From: JAWKTM01 sp041399085 | GTDB taxonomy: Bacteria; Planctomycetota; Planctomycetia; Pirellulales; Pirellulaceae | Direction of reading: 5' to 3' | DNA: 64,000 bases | NCBI GenBank assembly: GCA_041399085.1 | Contig: JAWKTM010000037.1 | Coordinates: 1 to 64,000 of the forward strand | In this document: positions 26,616 to 37,204 of the stretch, piece after piece | Layout: every line of letters starts with the position of its first letter | Numbering within the stretch: position 1 is the first letter of the stretch | Made by a program: the position numbers and the translations under genes | The notes under the pieces: model-generated | What the model saw: only the letters and a program-made list of their open reading frames with translations | What the model was told of the DNA's origin: nothing | The model's database searches: none

Positions 26616-27053
26616 CTACCGAACGGGCGAATAATCGGTGGGCAAAAGGAATCTTGCCTCGACCTTCTTAACGATCGGCCCGTCCTTGTGTGACTCGGCA
26701 TACACTTCTTTCCAGTTGGGATCGTTCAAAAACGCCTTCCAAGACGTTTCGCGGGCCTCGCGGCTGGGATACGCCAAGATATAGACCAGTGTATCTTCCG
26801 TGCCGTCACCATCGGCCGGCGTCCAATAACCGACCAACTCCATGCCATGCTTCACGAACAGTTTATTCGTATGCTCACGAAACCGCTTGTGCAAATCAGG
26901 GAGCTTGCCGGGGTGAGTGTAATACGTCCGCATCTCAAACACTCGCACCGGCTTCGGCTCGTCAGCCCGGCTCGTGGAAGCCAACAATAAACCGGCGCTC
27001 GCGACAATCGCTAGCGACAATCTTACACACGACAGACGGCAAACTCTTAGCAT
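26616..27053 (-). CDS. Secreted NIPSNAP-family protein
   Basis: 145 residues with an N-terminal signal peptide (core SLAIVASAGLLLASTSRA) and one NIPSNAP ferredoxin-like domain: VFEMRTYYTHPGKLPDLHKR, then LVGYWTPADG and LVYILAYPSREARETSWKAF. NIPSNAP proteins form dimeric alpha-beta barrels; their bacterial function is mostly unknown. It lies 67 bp downstream of the sulfatase on the same strand and may be co-transcribed with it. Confidence 0.85.
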   Translation of the reverse strand: MLRVCRLSCVRLSLAIVASAGLLLASTSRADEPKPVRVFEMRTYYTHPGKLPDLHKRFREHTNKLFVKHGMELVGYWTPADGDGTEDTLVYILAYPSREARETSWKAFLNDPNWKEVYAESHKDGPIVKKVEARFLLPTDYSPVR

Positions 27054-27120
27054 GGGATACTCCTACAAAATGGGGTGAAGAATCAGGTTGTTCGTGATAG
27101 TCCGGGGACTCCAAGTCGCT

Positions 27121-28566
27121 CTACTCTTGCTTCTCGACATCGGCCAGCCACGCGTTGTGAAGCTGTTCGAGTTCGGCGACCACCGCGGGGTGCTCGGCCG
27201 CCAAATTTTTTAGCTCGCTCACATCCTCGTCCAGATTCACCAAGAAACGCTGGTCCGCATCGGTCAAGGGAGCTTTTTGGCTAGTGTCGTTCGGATGCCC
27301 AATCAGCTTCCACGCTCCGCGTCGCACGGCCCATTGTGGTCGATTGCCAACGCCCCGTCCGCTTTGCCAATGAAACTCGTGATGGGGCGTGGGCTCGTCG
27401 GCCGAACGACATACGGATACCAGGCTAGCGCCGTCAATCCGACGTTGGGGAAGCGGGATATTACATAATTCCGCCAGGGTTGGCATCCAATCGACTGCCG
27501 TCGCCAACTGACGCCGCTCGACGCCGTGCGGCAAGTGCCCAGGCCATCGAATCATGGCGGGCACTCGAATGCCTCCTTCAAACAAACTGAACTTCGCGCC
27601 GCGGTACGGGCCAGCATTGCCGCCTCCGCCGAACGTCCGTTCCTCGGTCGAATGTCCATGATCGGATTGGTAGACCACAATCGTGCGTTCCGCGAGTTTG
27701 AGCTCATCTAGTTTATCCAGAACTTGCCCTACCCGTTCATCGGTCGTCGAAACAAAGGCGGCGTACATGCGGCGGGGCGAGTCCAGATGCTCATATTGCT
27801 TTCGCCAATGTTCGGTGCCTTGTAATGGATAATGAGGAGTATTCATTGCCAGATACAAAAAGAACGGCTTCTCTCGATTGGCTTCGAGGAAACGATTCGC
27901 TTCGCGTACCATGAGATCCGGGAAATAAACGCCGTCCTCCCACACTTCGCGGCCATTACGCCACAGATCATGTCGGTTGGGGCCACTCCAATAAAAGAAG
28001 TGAGAGTAGTTGTCGATGCAGCCTCCCATGTGGCCAAACGATTCATCAAAACCTTGTCCCAGCGGCATCTGGTTCTCGGTGTATCCGAGATGCCATTTGC
28101 CCACGTGACCCGTGGCGTAACCCGCGGCTCGAAACATTTCACCCAAAGTGACTTGTTCGGTGGGCATACCCGCTCCACCAGGTTGCGAAGCGGCGTTGTT
28201 GGCCAATTGTGCTCGTTGGGGATAGCGACCGGTCAACAGGGCGGCTCGGGAAGGAGAGCAGACTGGCGCGGCGGAATAGAACTGGGTGAATCGGATGCCG
28301 CCCGAGGCCAATTCGTTCAGGCGAGGAGTAATGAGATCGGTCGCTCCGTAGCAGTTCACATCCACGCTGCCTTGATCGTCCGTCAAAATCACAATGACAT
28401 TGGGCCGTTCCGTCTTCGTGGGCTGGGCGATTGATTCGCGTGGAACGACCAGCGCCACGACCGCCGACAAAGCGAACGCCGCGCAACGTATGAGAAACGG
28501 CCTCCCTAGGCGCGCAGCGGCGAGATTGGTTCTTGCGAAAGGAAGCTTCGATCGGGAGTGTCTCAT
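27121..28566 (-). CDS. Secreted sulfatase (formylglycine-dependent)
   Basis: 481 residues with a long N-terminal signal peptide (positively charged start, hydrophobic core FALSAVVALVVP, then REISAQ-like cleavage region). The catalytic FGly motif is complete: CSPSRAALLTGRY, with the cysteine to be converted to formylglycine. Metal ligands are visible in ILTDDQG and YQSDHGHSTEE. It removes sulfate esters from a polysaccharide or small molecule in the periplasm; such enzymes are very abundant in marine planctomycetes, reflecting use of sulfated glycans. Substrate not predictable here. It starts 100 bp downstream of the RNase P RNA on the same strand. Confidence 0.9.
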   Translation of the reverse strand: MRHSRSKLPFARTNLAAARLGRPFLIRCAAFALSAVVALVVPRESIAQPTKTERPNVIVILTDDQGSVDVNCYGATDLITPRLNELASGGIRFTQFYSAAPVCSPSRAALLTGRYPQRAQLANNAASQPGGAGMPTEQVTLGEMFRAAGYATGHVGKWHLGYTENQMPLGQGFDESFGHMGGCIDNYSHFFYWSGPNRHDLWRNGREVWEDGVYFPDLMVREANRFLEANREKPFFLYLAMNTPHYPLQGTEHWRKQYEHLDSPRRMYAAFVSTTDERVGQVLDKLDELKLAERTIVVYQSDHGHSTEERTFGGGGNAGPYRGAKFSLFEGGIRVPAMIRWPGHLPHGVERRQLATAVDWMPTLAELCNIPLPQRRIDGASLVSVCRSADEPTPHHEFHWQSGRGVGNRPQWAVRRGAWKLIGHPNDTSQKAPLTDADQRFLVNLDEDVSELKNLAAEHPAVVAELEQLHNAWLADVEKQE

Positions 28567-28665
28567 GGTGGAATTCGCGGCGGCGGAAAGGCAGTGGGAG
28601 CAACAGAGGCGAGCCTTACTTTATCAACGGGCCGCGCGCGATGAAAGCGTTTGAAGGACGTTCGT

Positions 28666-29097
<432 letters not shown>

Positions 29098-29105
29098 AAC
29101 CGACC

Positions 29106-29543
29106 TTACTCCGAATCAAACTTTTCGACAAACGGTTGTCCGCCATCCCAACTGAGATTGAGTTCCATCGAATCGGTTGGTTCGGTGACCTCGATTTGCA
29201 AACCCGAGGTCGTGGAGTCCATATATTTTTTCGGAGCATGCCAACGTTGCGAAGAACCATCGATCGATTCCGTGGCGATCACGGCGACCGGGTGCGTCCC
29301 CAACACACAGCCATCTTCGGGCTCGAAGGTCGTCAATGTAAATCGGCCGTCCGATCCGATCTTGCCAGTCGCCGCGCGATCCCCGGCCGGTACGACTTGG
29401 ACAAAGCCGTGCGAGAGCGGTTCGCCGTCGATCAGCACCCGACCGGAAACCGGAACTCGCTTCGGGCGATTGTCGCCACAGCCAACCGCGAGCGACAACA
29501 GCACCAGACCGAATGCGAAGTGTTGGAACAATAATCGAAACAT
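29106..29543 (-). CDS. Lipoprotein with a transthyretin/carboxypeptidase-regulatory-like fold
   Basis: 145 residues with a lipobox (LLSLAVGC, cysteine near residue 22). The mature part begins VPVSGRVLIDGEPLSHGFVQ, then GKIGSDGRFTLTTF, the pattern of short beta-sandwich lipoproteins that commonly accompany DUF1559 genes in planctomycetes. Probably periplasmic and membrane anchored; function unknown. It lies about 200 bp downstream of the DUF1559 gene on the same strand. Confidence 0.75.
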   Translation of the reverse strand: MFRLLFQHFAFGLVLLSLAVGCGDNRPKRVPVSGRVLIDGEPLSHGFVQVVPAGDRAATGKIGSDGRFTLTTFEPEDGCVLGTHPVAVIATESIDGSSQRWHAPKKYMDSTTSGLQIEVTEPTDSMELNLSWDGGQPFVEKFDSE

Positions 29544-29743
29544 GGTGGCCTTAATTTACGTAGAGATAGCGTTGAAAGGAGTGCCCAAGACGCGATAGGA
29601 GGACGGCGAAACAGGGTGATGCTTCCGCCGCGGAGCAACCGCGTTGAAGCCGACGGATGGCCATGTGTGGGGCGCAAAATAAACGCCGCCGACGCCCACG
29701 GCCTTAGCCACAAGTTCGACGGCGAATTGGCGTTTCAATTTGG

Positions 29744-30655
29744 TTAAGGCGCCGAGACCGCTTCGCCCTTGGCCCGCGTTGACAATCCGCGATAGGTCGC
29801 CAAGTCAATATTCTCGGCGATGAACGTCACGTGTCCGTCGCCGAAGGCAAAGTTCGCGCCGCCCGGATGACGGCTAGCGAAAGCTCCGTTCAGCGCGATG
29901 CCGTATGGCGACGTGGTGATTCCCGTTCCCGGCGGCGTGTTGATCGGATTCTCGGTGGTCCGGAGACAGCTTTCGTGCCGGCCGGCTTGCGTCCAGATAT
30001 TCGTGGAAAGATTGGTATGGGCATCGATGACTTCGCCAATGAACATCGTATTGCTCAGGCCATCGATGACATCCGACGGACGATAGGCGTAGCGGTAAAC
30101 GAACACGCCCGTGTTGTCGACCTTCATTGCGGCGCTAATTCCGTGGCTGGGACCCATCGTTCCATGCACGAAGGCATAGCTGCCAGTCGCCGCGTTCAAA
30201 CCCGACGTCACAACAAAATCTTGGCTCGTATCCGACGGGCAAACCATAAACTCAGGACGCGTTTCGATACCGACCTTATTTTTGGGAGCCCAAGTGCCGG
30301 TTTGCGCATAAGGACCGTCGGAAAAATCGAACTGATCGTACAGCGAGTTGCCTTCAATCATTTGCAACAGAAGCACGAATCCGCTGGTCCCCACGCGTTG
30401 ATAGGCGTTGTCGCCATTGCACGGCCCCGTGTTGATTCCATCGCAGCCGGTTCGCCCGGGCGGGAAAATCTTGAAAGCGCTTTCGTAGTTCGCGATCGCC
30501 AGCGCCAACTGCTTTAAGTTATTCGTACAGCTCGACCGCCTCGCTGCCTCGCGAGCCGCTTGCACGGCCGGCAACAGCATCGCCACCAACACGCCAATAA
30601 TGGCGATCACGACCAGGAGCTCGACCAAAGTAAACGCCAGACGGTGTCGCCTCAT
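29744..30655 (-). CDS. DUF1559 prepilin-like protein
   Basis: 303 residues. The N terminus is a type IV prepilin-like signal (RLAFTLVELLVVIAIIGVLV, cleaved before the phenylalanine), followed by AARRSSCTNNLKQLALA and the DUF1559 body, ending HPGGANFAFGDGHVTFI. This family is hugely expanded in Planctomycetota and is assembled or anchored like a pseudopilin; its role is unknown. The H..GDGH C-terminal motif and the N-terminal helix are intact. Confidence 0.95.
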   Translation of the reverse strand: MRRHRLAFTLVELLVVIAIIGVLVAMLLPAVQAAREAARRSSCTNNLKQLALAIANYESAFKIFPPGRTGCDGINTGPCNGDNAYQRVGTSGFVLLLQMIEGNSLYDQFDFSDGPYAQTGTWAPKNKVGIETRPEFMVCPSDTSQDFVVTSGLNAATGSYAFVHGTMGPSHGISAAMKVDNTGVFVYRYAYRPSDVIDGLSNTMFIGEVIDAHTNLSTNIWTQAGRHESCLRTTENPINTPPGTGITTSPYGIALNGAFASRHPGGANFAFGDGHVTFIAENIDLATYRGLSTRAKGEAVSAP

Positions 30656-30929
30656 ACGGGAGTTTCCTCAACAATAGCCGCGGGGGTAAAAATGAATAAG
30701 TTCAATCGGTTAGTTTAAGATCAACACCCGAAGCCTGTCAAAGTTCCGTTTTCCCGCAAGGACAGGCTGTCTCGGACGGCTCGGAGATCGTCGACCGAAA
30801 GGCGTTCTACGACCGTCCGGCAACTGCCACTTGCGAAGGCATGCTCGCCCCCACCGCATTGACTTCCCGCTTTCCCGCCACGCGGCTATACTGTTCGTTC
30901 CCATTTAAGTCAGGAACGAAGCGAGATTT
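30656..30929. other. Divergent intergenic region
   Basis: 274 bp between the divergent DUF1559 gene and the gene at 30930. Both promoters must be here. I saw no distinctive operator or riboswitch. Confidence 0.4.
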
Positions 30930-32390
30930 ATGTCAAACGATCCTCAGAATCATTGGAAAACGTTGGCCGAACTGCTGGGCGCGGATCTTCCCCCAGGCCC
31001 GGCCACGTCGCAGCCCGCCCAGCCGATGCCGGGCACGCCAACACCGGAAGCGGGCGCTGAGAGCGAATCTTCGGTCGCTCAGGAATCACCCGGCGAAGAA
31101 GCCGTGCCGGAAACAACATCCCCGAACGAAATAGAAATCACGGCCGAAGCAGAAACGCCCGCTTCGGAAGACGTTTCGATCATCGCGTCGGACGAAGCCA
31201 CCGGCGATGAAGCCGCTAACGTCGCGGGCTCGGATCCCACCGAAACCGCGCCGCCGCCTGTCACCGCGGAAGTCACCATTACGCCGCGCGAGTCGGCCGA
31301 GCCGAAGCGCCGCAAGTCTTCTTGGCGCGATCTGGCCAGCATGTTCGGCATTCCTTTCCCCGCCGAACCGGAACCACCGGCGGCTCCCGAACCGCCCGCC
31401 GCCCCAGTCGCTCCGCCGTCGGCCAGCGTCTCGGCGCCGACCGAACCGCCTCAGGCAACGGCTAAAGCCACAACGGAAACGACAGCTCCGGCAGCAGATG
31501 TGGCCGCGGCCGCCGAACATTCCGAGCCAGAGCAGGAAGACGACGAGCAAGACATCGCGGCTCGCGAAACCGGGACTCGCGAAACCGGGACTCGCGAAAC
31601 CGGTGATCGCGAACAACGCGGACGCGGCGAGCGCCGAGGTCGTTCCGAAGCTCGCCAACGTCGCCGCGACCGATCCGAACGTCGAGCGAAATTCGGCGGT
31701 GAACTCGTCCCGGAAGTCGACGAGTCCGATGAAGACGACGCCGCGCCGGTCGAACAAGAATCGTTCGTCGTGAACTATGCCGTGTCGTTCGAGGAAGAAG
31801 TCGTTCTCGAACAAGACGAAGTCGAGCTCGCCACGGACGAGGAAATGGACGAGGCCGCCGAGCATCGCGAGCAGATGGCGTCCGAGGAAGACGACGAAGA
31901 TCGTCCTCGACGCCGACGTCGCCGACGCCGACGCCGACGCGGGGAACGTGCGGGCGAGGAGGCGACCGAAGCTGAGTCGCCGACATCCGAAGCAGAACTC
32001 GATGACGACGATTCGGACGACGATGTCGTTGATGAGTCCCGAGCCCGCGATTCGGAAGAAGACGACGACGACGCTTCCTCCGAGCGGCGTGGTCGACGGC
32101 GACGTCGGCGACGACGCGGCGGACGTGACGAACAAACCGCGGCGGAATCCAAGTCGGCCAATCCCGCTCGCGAAGCCGAGGCGATCGACGACGACGATGA
32201 CGATGACGAGCCGGACGACGATGACGAACGAGCCGACTCGCGCCGCGACAAGCATCACAAGATCCCGTCGTGGCAGCAAGCGATGTCGTACATCGTGGAT
32301 TCCAACATCGCCACGCGCAAGGACGCTCCGGCACGAGGCAATCGCGGCAATGGTCGCGGCGGACGCTCGCGTGGCCGCCGACGGAAATAG
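30930..32390 (+). CDS. Disordered acidic/arginine-rich protein
   Basis: 486 residues, mostly low complexity: an Ala/Pro/Glu-rich N-terminal half containing KRRKSSWRDLASMFGIPFP, three tandem copies of ARETGTRETG-type units, then alternating acidic runs and Arg-rich runs (RPRRRRRRRRRRRG). A non-repetitive C-terminal block reads KIPSWQQAMSYIVDSNIATR, followed by an RG-rich tail (GNGRGGRSRGRRRK). The two ordered-looking blocks (near residues 130-150 and 445-470) are likely the conserved parts. The RG tail resembles RNA-binding disordered regions such as those of RNase E, but no catalytic domain is present. Function unknown. Confidence 0.7.
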   Translation: MSNDPQNHWKTLAELLGADLPPGPATSQPAQPMPGTPTPEAGAESESSVAQESPGEEAVPETTSPNEIEITAEAETPASEDVSIIASDEATGDEAANVAGSDPTETAPPPVTAEVTITPRESAEPKRRKSSWRDLASMFGIPFPAEPEPPAAPEPPAAPVAPPSASVSAPTEPPQATAKATTETTAPAADVAAAAEHSEPEQEDDEQDIAARETGTRETGTRETGDREQRGRGERRGRSEARQRRRDRSERRAKFGGELVPEVDESDEDDAAPVEQESFVVNYAVSFEEEVVLEQDEVELATDEEMDEAAEHREQMASEEDDEDRPRRRRRRRRRRRGERAGEEATEAESPTSEAELDDDDSDDDVVDESRARDSEEDDDDASSERRGRRRRRRRRGGRDEQTAAESKSANPAREAEAIDDDDDDDEPDDDDERADSRRDKHHKIPSWQQAMSYIVDSNIATRKDAPARGNRGNGRGGRSRGRRRK

Positions 32391-32602
32391 GCGCGGGTGT
32401 TGCTCGAAGCGAACAAAAATCCCGCGCCCAATAGCCAACGCTCGCCAGACGCCTTGCTAGGCGTCTGGCAGATGAGAAGTTCCCCGATTACGAGCACAAT
32501 GCGCGAGCGAGTGATTCGCAAACTCGCTTGCTAGTAAGCTCACCTGCTGGCAGACTCACTTGCTTGCGCTGCGTGCTGATATATTTCGATCTTTCGCTCG
32601 CT
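32391..32602. repeat. Convergent gap with a palindromic dispersed repeat
   Basis: The gap between two convergent genes contains an imperfect palindrome at about 32490-32575: GAGCACAATGCGCGAGCGAGTGA on one side and ACTTGCTTGCGCTGCGTGCT on the other. A closely related, more perfect version sits at 39258-39313. Confidence 0.6.
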
Positions 32603-35600
32603 TTAGTTAGCCTTCAGCGACATCAAGTACGCCAGCAAATCGCTAAGCTGCCGAGCATCAAGCGTGCGGTCCAAGCCTTGAGGCATGATCGACACGGGGC
32701 TCGGCAGCATCTGTTCAATCGAGGCGCGGCGAACGCGCGTTTCACGCTGGTCAGCGCCGCGCACCGTCACCGAATCCGCGGTCTCGTTCAACAACAGCCC
32801 CACATGCACGCGACCATCGTCGGTCGCCACGGTGAACGATTCAAAGCCACGGGCGAGCGACGCGCTGGGAAACACAATCGACTCCAGCAAATCGCGTCGC
32901 GTCCGCCGCTCGGCAATCGCCCCCAAGTCCGGGCCGATGCGACCTCCCTCTTCACCAACACGATGACAAGCAAAACACGCCGCTCGCTGGCCGAAGAACA
33001 CCGCGCGGCCTCGCAACGCGTCCCCGTCGTCCAGCTCGGCTTCAAGCTGTTCGAGCCGTGCCGCTTGCTCCGCCACATCGCCTGACGTTGCCCCGGAGCT
33101 CAGCCGTTCGGGCAAGCGGCTGGCCAACGACGGAAAGCGTTTCAGCAAATCGCTGATCGCGCCGGGCGGAACACTCACGCGCTCGGCAGCCTTCGCGGCC
33201 GACGCGATAAACTGTTTGCCCGTCGCTTCATCTTGCACTTGAGCCGCCACGTCGACCAACGCACTCATCTCCAATGGCCCAGCCTCGGCCAGCAGCTCGA
33301 ACGCCCGCTGGAGCTGCTGGGGCGACAACCGCGCGGCGGCAATCGTCCGAGCCGCCGTCCACCGTTGGCTGGGCGTTTCGGCCGCGGTCAGTTGGCCAGC
33401 CAGCCAAGCGAACTGAGCGTCGCTGATCGGCCGCCCGAAAGCGACGGCCGTCAATGCCGCCAAACGCAACTCGTCCGAGCGGGATCGGTCGTTCGCGATC
33501 CGCGTCAACGGCTCGGCAAACGACTCGGCTCCCAGATTGTTGGCCGCCTCGATCGCACGCGCCGTCGTCTCATCCGCGGAAGCCAACAGCCGTCGTTCCA
33601 GCGGCGCTTGCCAAGCGTCCGGGGCCGTGGCCAAGTCCATCCGGGCCATTGCTTCCAACAATGCGTCGGCCGTGGCCTCGGTCGTCGCGGCGGAAGTAAG
33701 TCGCTCCGCCACGAGCCGCCGCACTTCCTCCGCATCCCGAAACGCTACCAGCAACTCGATCAACAACGCTCGGTCGGCATCGCTCGTTTTCGGCGAGTCC
33801 AACAATCGCGTAATCGCCTCGCCGGCCGCCGTCGACCAATCCACGTGCTTGGCGATCACCTGCAATGCGGCCGTGCGTAACGTCGGCTCGCCCGTCCGCA
33901 GCAACTCGGCCACATCCTCCGGTCGCAATGGATTCGGTTGCATCGCATCCAGCGCCAACAACGCTCCACGACGCACGCGCGGATTTTCGTTCGTCAAACC
34001 GGCTCGCGTCGCCGCCGCGTCGCCAATCTCGATCAAGGCATAGATCAAGCTGTGTTCCAATACCGGGTCGGACGGTTCCGCCAACGCGGCCAATAGTCCG
34101 TCCACCGCGATTCCATCGCCGATCTGCCCCAGCGAAGTCGCGGCCGCGCGGCGAACCTGCGGAGCGGCATCAGTCAACAAATGCACCAACTTCTCGGCCG
34201 CCTGCGAGTCGCCGTTCGCGCCCAAGCCAAACGCAGCCACCTGGCGCATCGCTGGTTCCGACGACATCAACGCGCTTCGCAACACTCGATTAGCTTCATC
34301 GTTTTGCATCCGAGTCAACGCCCACTGCGCGTCCACCCGCGTCGACGTTGGCAGGCTCGAATCCCGAACGGTCGCCGCCAACACCGAAACCGCCGACGCT
34401 CCGCGTTTCGCCAGCGTCTGGATCGCTCGCTCCCGCACGGCCGGCCGGACGTCGCCCAATCGCTCGGCTAACTCGGGAGCCGAAGCGTTGCTCCACGCCA
34501 ACTGCTGTCCGCGAGGATCGCTGACTGGCGCGGCGGCGGCTCGCCGAATCCGATAGATGGCGCCCAAAATATTCGGCTTTGCAATCTGCGACGTCGGACA
34601 ACCAATGCGGAACCAGCCGCCCGTGTCGATCACTAACAAACTTCCGTCCGCGTCTTGCAACACATCGGTCGGATGAAAGTCGATGCTGTCCGCTTGCATA
34701 AACGTTTCCGTCGACGCCACGCGAAACGTCGATCCTTCCCGCGCCAATCGCGTCCTCGCCACCTGGTGCGTGTTGAAGTGCGTCACGAATAGGTTGTCGC
34801 GAAACCCGTCGCCCCAAGCTTCGCCTCGATACCGCATCATGCCCGAAACGGCGACGTGTCCATAATCGTGGACCGGTCCTAACAGATCGCCCGTCGATGG
34901 AAACTCGGCAATGCATTGCGGTTGATCGTACCGCGGATACACGCCTCCCCGAGCCCAATTCACCAGGCAATCGCCCCGTTTGCGATAGAACAGATTCACG
35001 GTCCCCAACATCTCGCCCGTGGAGAGAAAATCGATCTCGACTGGATTATCCATGCCGCCGCCGCAATGCACCTGGATATCGCTGCCATCGGGACGACACG
35101 AGAAAATCCGAGCCGCCTTGCCCTGGCTCACGATCTCGCCACGCTCGTTGCGAAACTCATGACCATGTCGGCCATCGCACCAATAGATGCGACCTTCGGG
35201 CCCGAGAAAACAACCGTGAACACTGGCGGCGTTGCCCGTGTATCCGAACTGATCCACCAGCTTCTCTCGCCGGTCGGCCACGCCATCATCGTCGGTATCC
35301 TCCAGCCGCCAAATGCAAGGCGGCGCCGCCACGTACAACGCTCCGTCGTGCCACAAGGCGCCCTGCGGCAAAGTCATCTGGTCGGCGAAAATCGTGCTGC
35401 GATCGAAGCGGCCGTCGCCGTCCGTGTCTTCCAGCATCCGGATGAAGTTCGGCAAGCGAGCTTCCAACTCCTCGCGCCGCAGGTTCTCGCCCGCACTCTC
35501 GGCGATGAACAACCGCCCCCGTTCATCAAAGTTGGCCATCAGCGGATGCCGGACTAACGGCGGCGCCGCGGCCACTTCGACCGTGAAACCAGGCGGCACT

Positions 35601-35713
35601 TGGATCGACGGCGCGACAAACGTCGGCTCATCGGCCCGTGCAAAATTCATAGCGAAGTTCACCGCGCCCGTTAAGGCAACGCATAACCAAACGAAATCAA
35701 TCCGGCGATTCAT
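32603..35713 (-). CDS. PVC-type propeller/HEAT/cytochrome c protein
   Basis: 1036 residues. Signal peptide (core WLCVALTGAVNFAMNFARA), then a beta-propeller dehydrogenase-like domain (about 30-400; FTVEVAAAPPLVRHPLMAN, EDTDGDGRFDRSTIF), a long HEAT-repeat array (about 420-870), and a C-terminal cytochrome c/heme-binding domain with a single CxxCH (CFACH, about residue 925). This domain order defines a protein family abundant in Planctomycetota and Verrucomicrobia; it is periplasmic and thought to act in oxidation of sugars or alcohols, without direct proof of substrate. Start ATG 35713 places the signal peptide correctly; the frame continues 14 codons further. Confidence 0.9.
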   Translation of the reverse strand: MNRRIDFVWLCVALTGAVNFAMNFARADEPTFVAPSIQVPPGFTVEVAAAPPLVRHPLMANFDERGRLFIAESAGENLRREELEARLPNFIRMLEDTDGDGRFDRSTIFADQMTLPQGALWHDGALYVAAPPCIWRLEDTDDDGVADRREKLVDQFGYTGNAASVHGCFLGPEGRIYWCDGRHGHEFRNERGEIVSQGKAARIFSCRPDGSDIQVHCGGGMDNPVEIDFLSTGEMLGTVNLFYRKRGDCLVNWARGGVYPRYDQPQCIAEFPSTGDLLGPVHDYGHVAVSGMMRYRGEAWGDGFRDNLFVTHFNTHQVARTRLAREGSTFRVASTETFMQADSIDFHPTDVLQDADGSLLVIDTGGWFRIGCPTSQIAKPNILGAIYRIRRAAAAPVSDPRGQQLAWSNASAPELAERLGDVRPAVRERAIQTLAKRGASAVSVLAATVRDSSLPTSTRVDAQWALTRMQNDEANRVLRSALMSSEPAMRQVAAFGLGANGDSQAAEKLVHLLTDAAPQVRRAAATSLGQIGDGIAVDGLLAALAEPSDPVLEHSLIYALIEIGDAAATRAGLTNENPRVRRGALLALDAMQPNPLRPEDVAELLRTGEPTLRTAALQVIAKHVDWSTAAGEAITRLLDSPKTSDADRALLIELLVAFRDAEEVRRLVAERLTSAATTEATADALLEAMARMDLATAPDAWQAPLERRLLASADETTARAIEAANNLGAESFAEPLTRIANDRSRSDELRLAALTAVAFGRPISDAQFAWLAGQLTAAETPSQRWTAARTIAAARLSPQQLQRAFELLAEAGPLEMSALVDVAAQVQDEATGKQFIASAAKAAERVSVPPGAISDLLKRFPSLASRLPERLSSGATSGDVAEQAARLEQLEAELDDGDALRGRAVFFGQRAACFACHRVGEEGGRIGPDLGAIAERRTRRDLLESIVFPSASLARGFESFTVATDDGRVHVGLLLNETADSVTVRGADQRETRVRRASIEQMLPSPVSIMPQGLDRTLDARQLSDLLAYLMSLKAN

Positions 35714-35941
35714 CAACCATTCTCCCACGTGAGCGGCCTCGTGGCGTCGACGCATGCCCCGCCACGAACTGGGTCCGCGAACCGTTCGTTTCCCATGAAC
35801 GGAGTCACATCATACCATGCCGCCAAATTTCGCGATCGACCATTCGCTGTGGTATACTCGGCCCGGCTTCAACTTCCACTTCCTGCCATCCGCGTGGATC
35901 GTCTCCCACCAATCCCAACTTCCTTCATCTGGAGTCTCACC

Positions 35942-37204
35942 ATGCTTCGCACGCTCGCCCTGGGCTGTCTTTGCGCCGCCGGTTTTCTAGCACCGTTGTC
36001 CGCCGCCGATTGGCCTCAGTTTCGTGGACCGACCGGCGACGGCGTCTCGACCGCTACCAAGGTGCCAATCGAATGGGACGCCGATACCAATGTGGCTTGG
36101 AAAGCGCCGCTGCCTCGCCCGGCCAACGGCAGTCCGATCGTCTCCGGCGGGCGAGTCTTCGTTACCAGCGCGGAAGACGCCGACGGCAAGCAACGCAGTT
36201 TGATTTGCTTCGACGCCGCCGATGGCAAGCAGCTTTGGAAGCAGACCGTGCAAATCGACAAGAAGATGCCCACACACCAGACCAATCCCTACTGCGGCAC
36301 GACGCCCGCGGCCGATGGCGAACGGGTCGTGGTCTGGCACGCTTCGGCCGGCTTGCACTGTTATGATTTCGCCGGCAATTCATTATGGTCGCGTCAGCTC
36401 GGTGAATTCGAACATATGTGGGGTTATGGTACGTCCCCCATCCTGCACAACGGCCGCATCTACCTTTCCAGCGGTCCCGGCAAGCAGATCTGGGTCGCGG
36501 CCTTCGATTTGAAAACCGGCGACACCATCTGGCAAACCGACGAGCCCATCAACGGCAATGGCGAACGCAACGCGGATGGAAAGTACATGGGCTCATGGAG
36601 CACGCCCATCATTACCAAGATCGGCGGCCAGGAACAACTGATCGCCATCATGCCGACTCGCGTGAATGGCTACGATTTGCAGTCTGGCAAGATCTTGTGG
36701 TCGGCATCCGGCGTCAGCCACGATCGCGGCGACCTCTCCTACTCGTCGCCCGTCATCGTGGATGATCTGTGTGTCGTCACCAGTGGATTTCAAGGCGTGA
36801 CGCTGGCTTTCAAATTGGGGGGCGCGGGCGATTTGACCGGTACAACTCTCTACCGCAATGAAAAGAGCCCCCAAAACATTGGTTCGGGCGTTACCGTCGG
36901 CGGATATGTGTATCGCGTCAACGCGGGCCCTGGCACCATCGAATGCCTCGATCCAGCAACCGGCGAAATCAAATGGACCGACCGCGCCGCCGGAGCGAAT
37001 ATGTGGGGATCATTGGTCTTGGCTGAAGGCCGCCTCTATGTGACCAATCAAGACGGCGCCACCGTGGTCTTTGCCCCGAATCCGGCCAAATTCGACCAAC
37101 TAGCCGTCAACAAATTGGGCGAGTCCACTAATTCGACTCCCGCGATGACCGACAGCCACATCTACCTTCGCACCGCCGGCCACTTGTGGTGCATCGGCAA
37201 GTAA
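35942..37204 (+). CDS. Secreted PQQ-like beta-propeller protein
   Basis: 420 residues: signal peptide (LALGCLCAAGFLAPLSAA) and repeated propeller blades of the PQQ-binding-like type: WPQFRGPTGDGVS, LICFDAADGKQLWKQTV, FDLKTGDTIWQTDEP, ECLDPATGEIKWTDR. No dehydrogenase catalytic residues or cytochrome domain are evident, so it is more likely a structural or binding protein than a quinoprotein enzyme. I place the start at ATG 35942, where the signal peptide begins; the open frame reaches 35729 without a better site. Divergent from the cytochrome c protein. Confidence 0.85.
   Translation: MLRTLALGCLCAAGFLAPLSAADWPQFRGPTGDGVSTATKVPIEWDADTNVAWKAPLPRPANGSPIVSGGRVFVTSAEDADGKQRSLICFDAADGKQLWKQTVQIDKKMPTHQTNPYCGTTPAADGERVVVWHASAGLHCYDFAGNSLWSRQLGEFEHMWGYGTSPILHNGRIYLSSGPGKQIWVAAFDLKTGDTIWQTDEPINGNGERNADGKYMGSWSTPIITKIGGQEQLIAIMPTRVNGYDLQSGKILWSASGVSHDRGDLSYSSPVIVDDLCVVTSGFQGVTLAFKLGGAGDLTGTTLYRNEKSPQNIGSGVTVGGYVYRVNAGPGTIECLDPATGEIKWTDRAAGANMWGSLVLAEGRLYVTNQDGATVVFAPNPAKFDQLAVNKLGESTNSTPAMTDSHIYLRTAGHLWCIGK

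Noticed and set aside
31086..32438. 450-codon minus-strand frame opposite the disordered protein
   Set aside because: Antisense of low-complexity acidic/Arg repeats, giving Val/Phe/Arg runs. It has no start context or family features.
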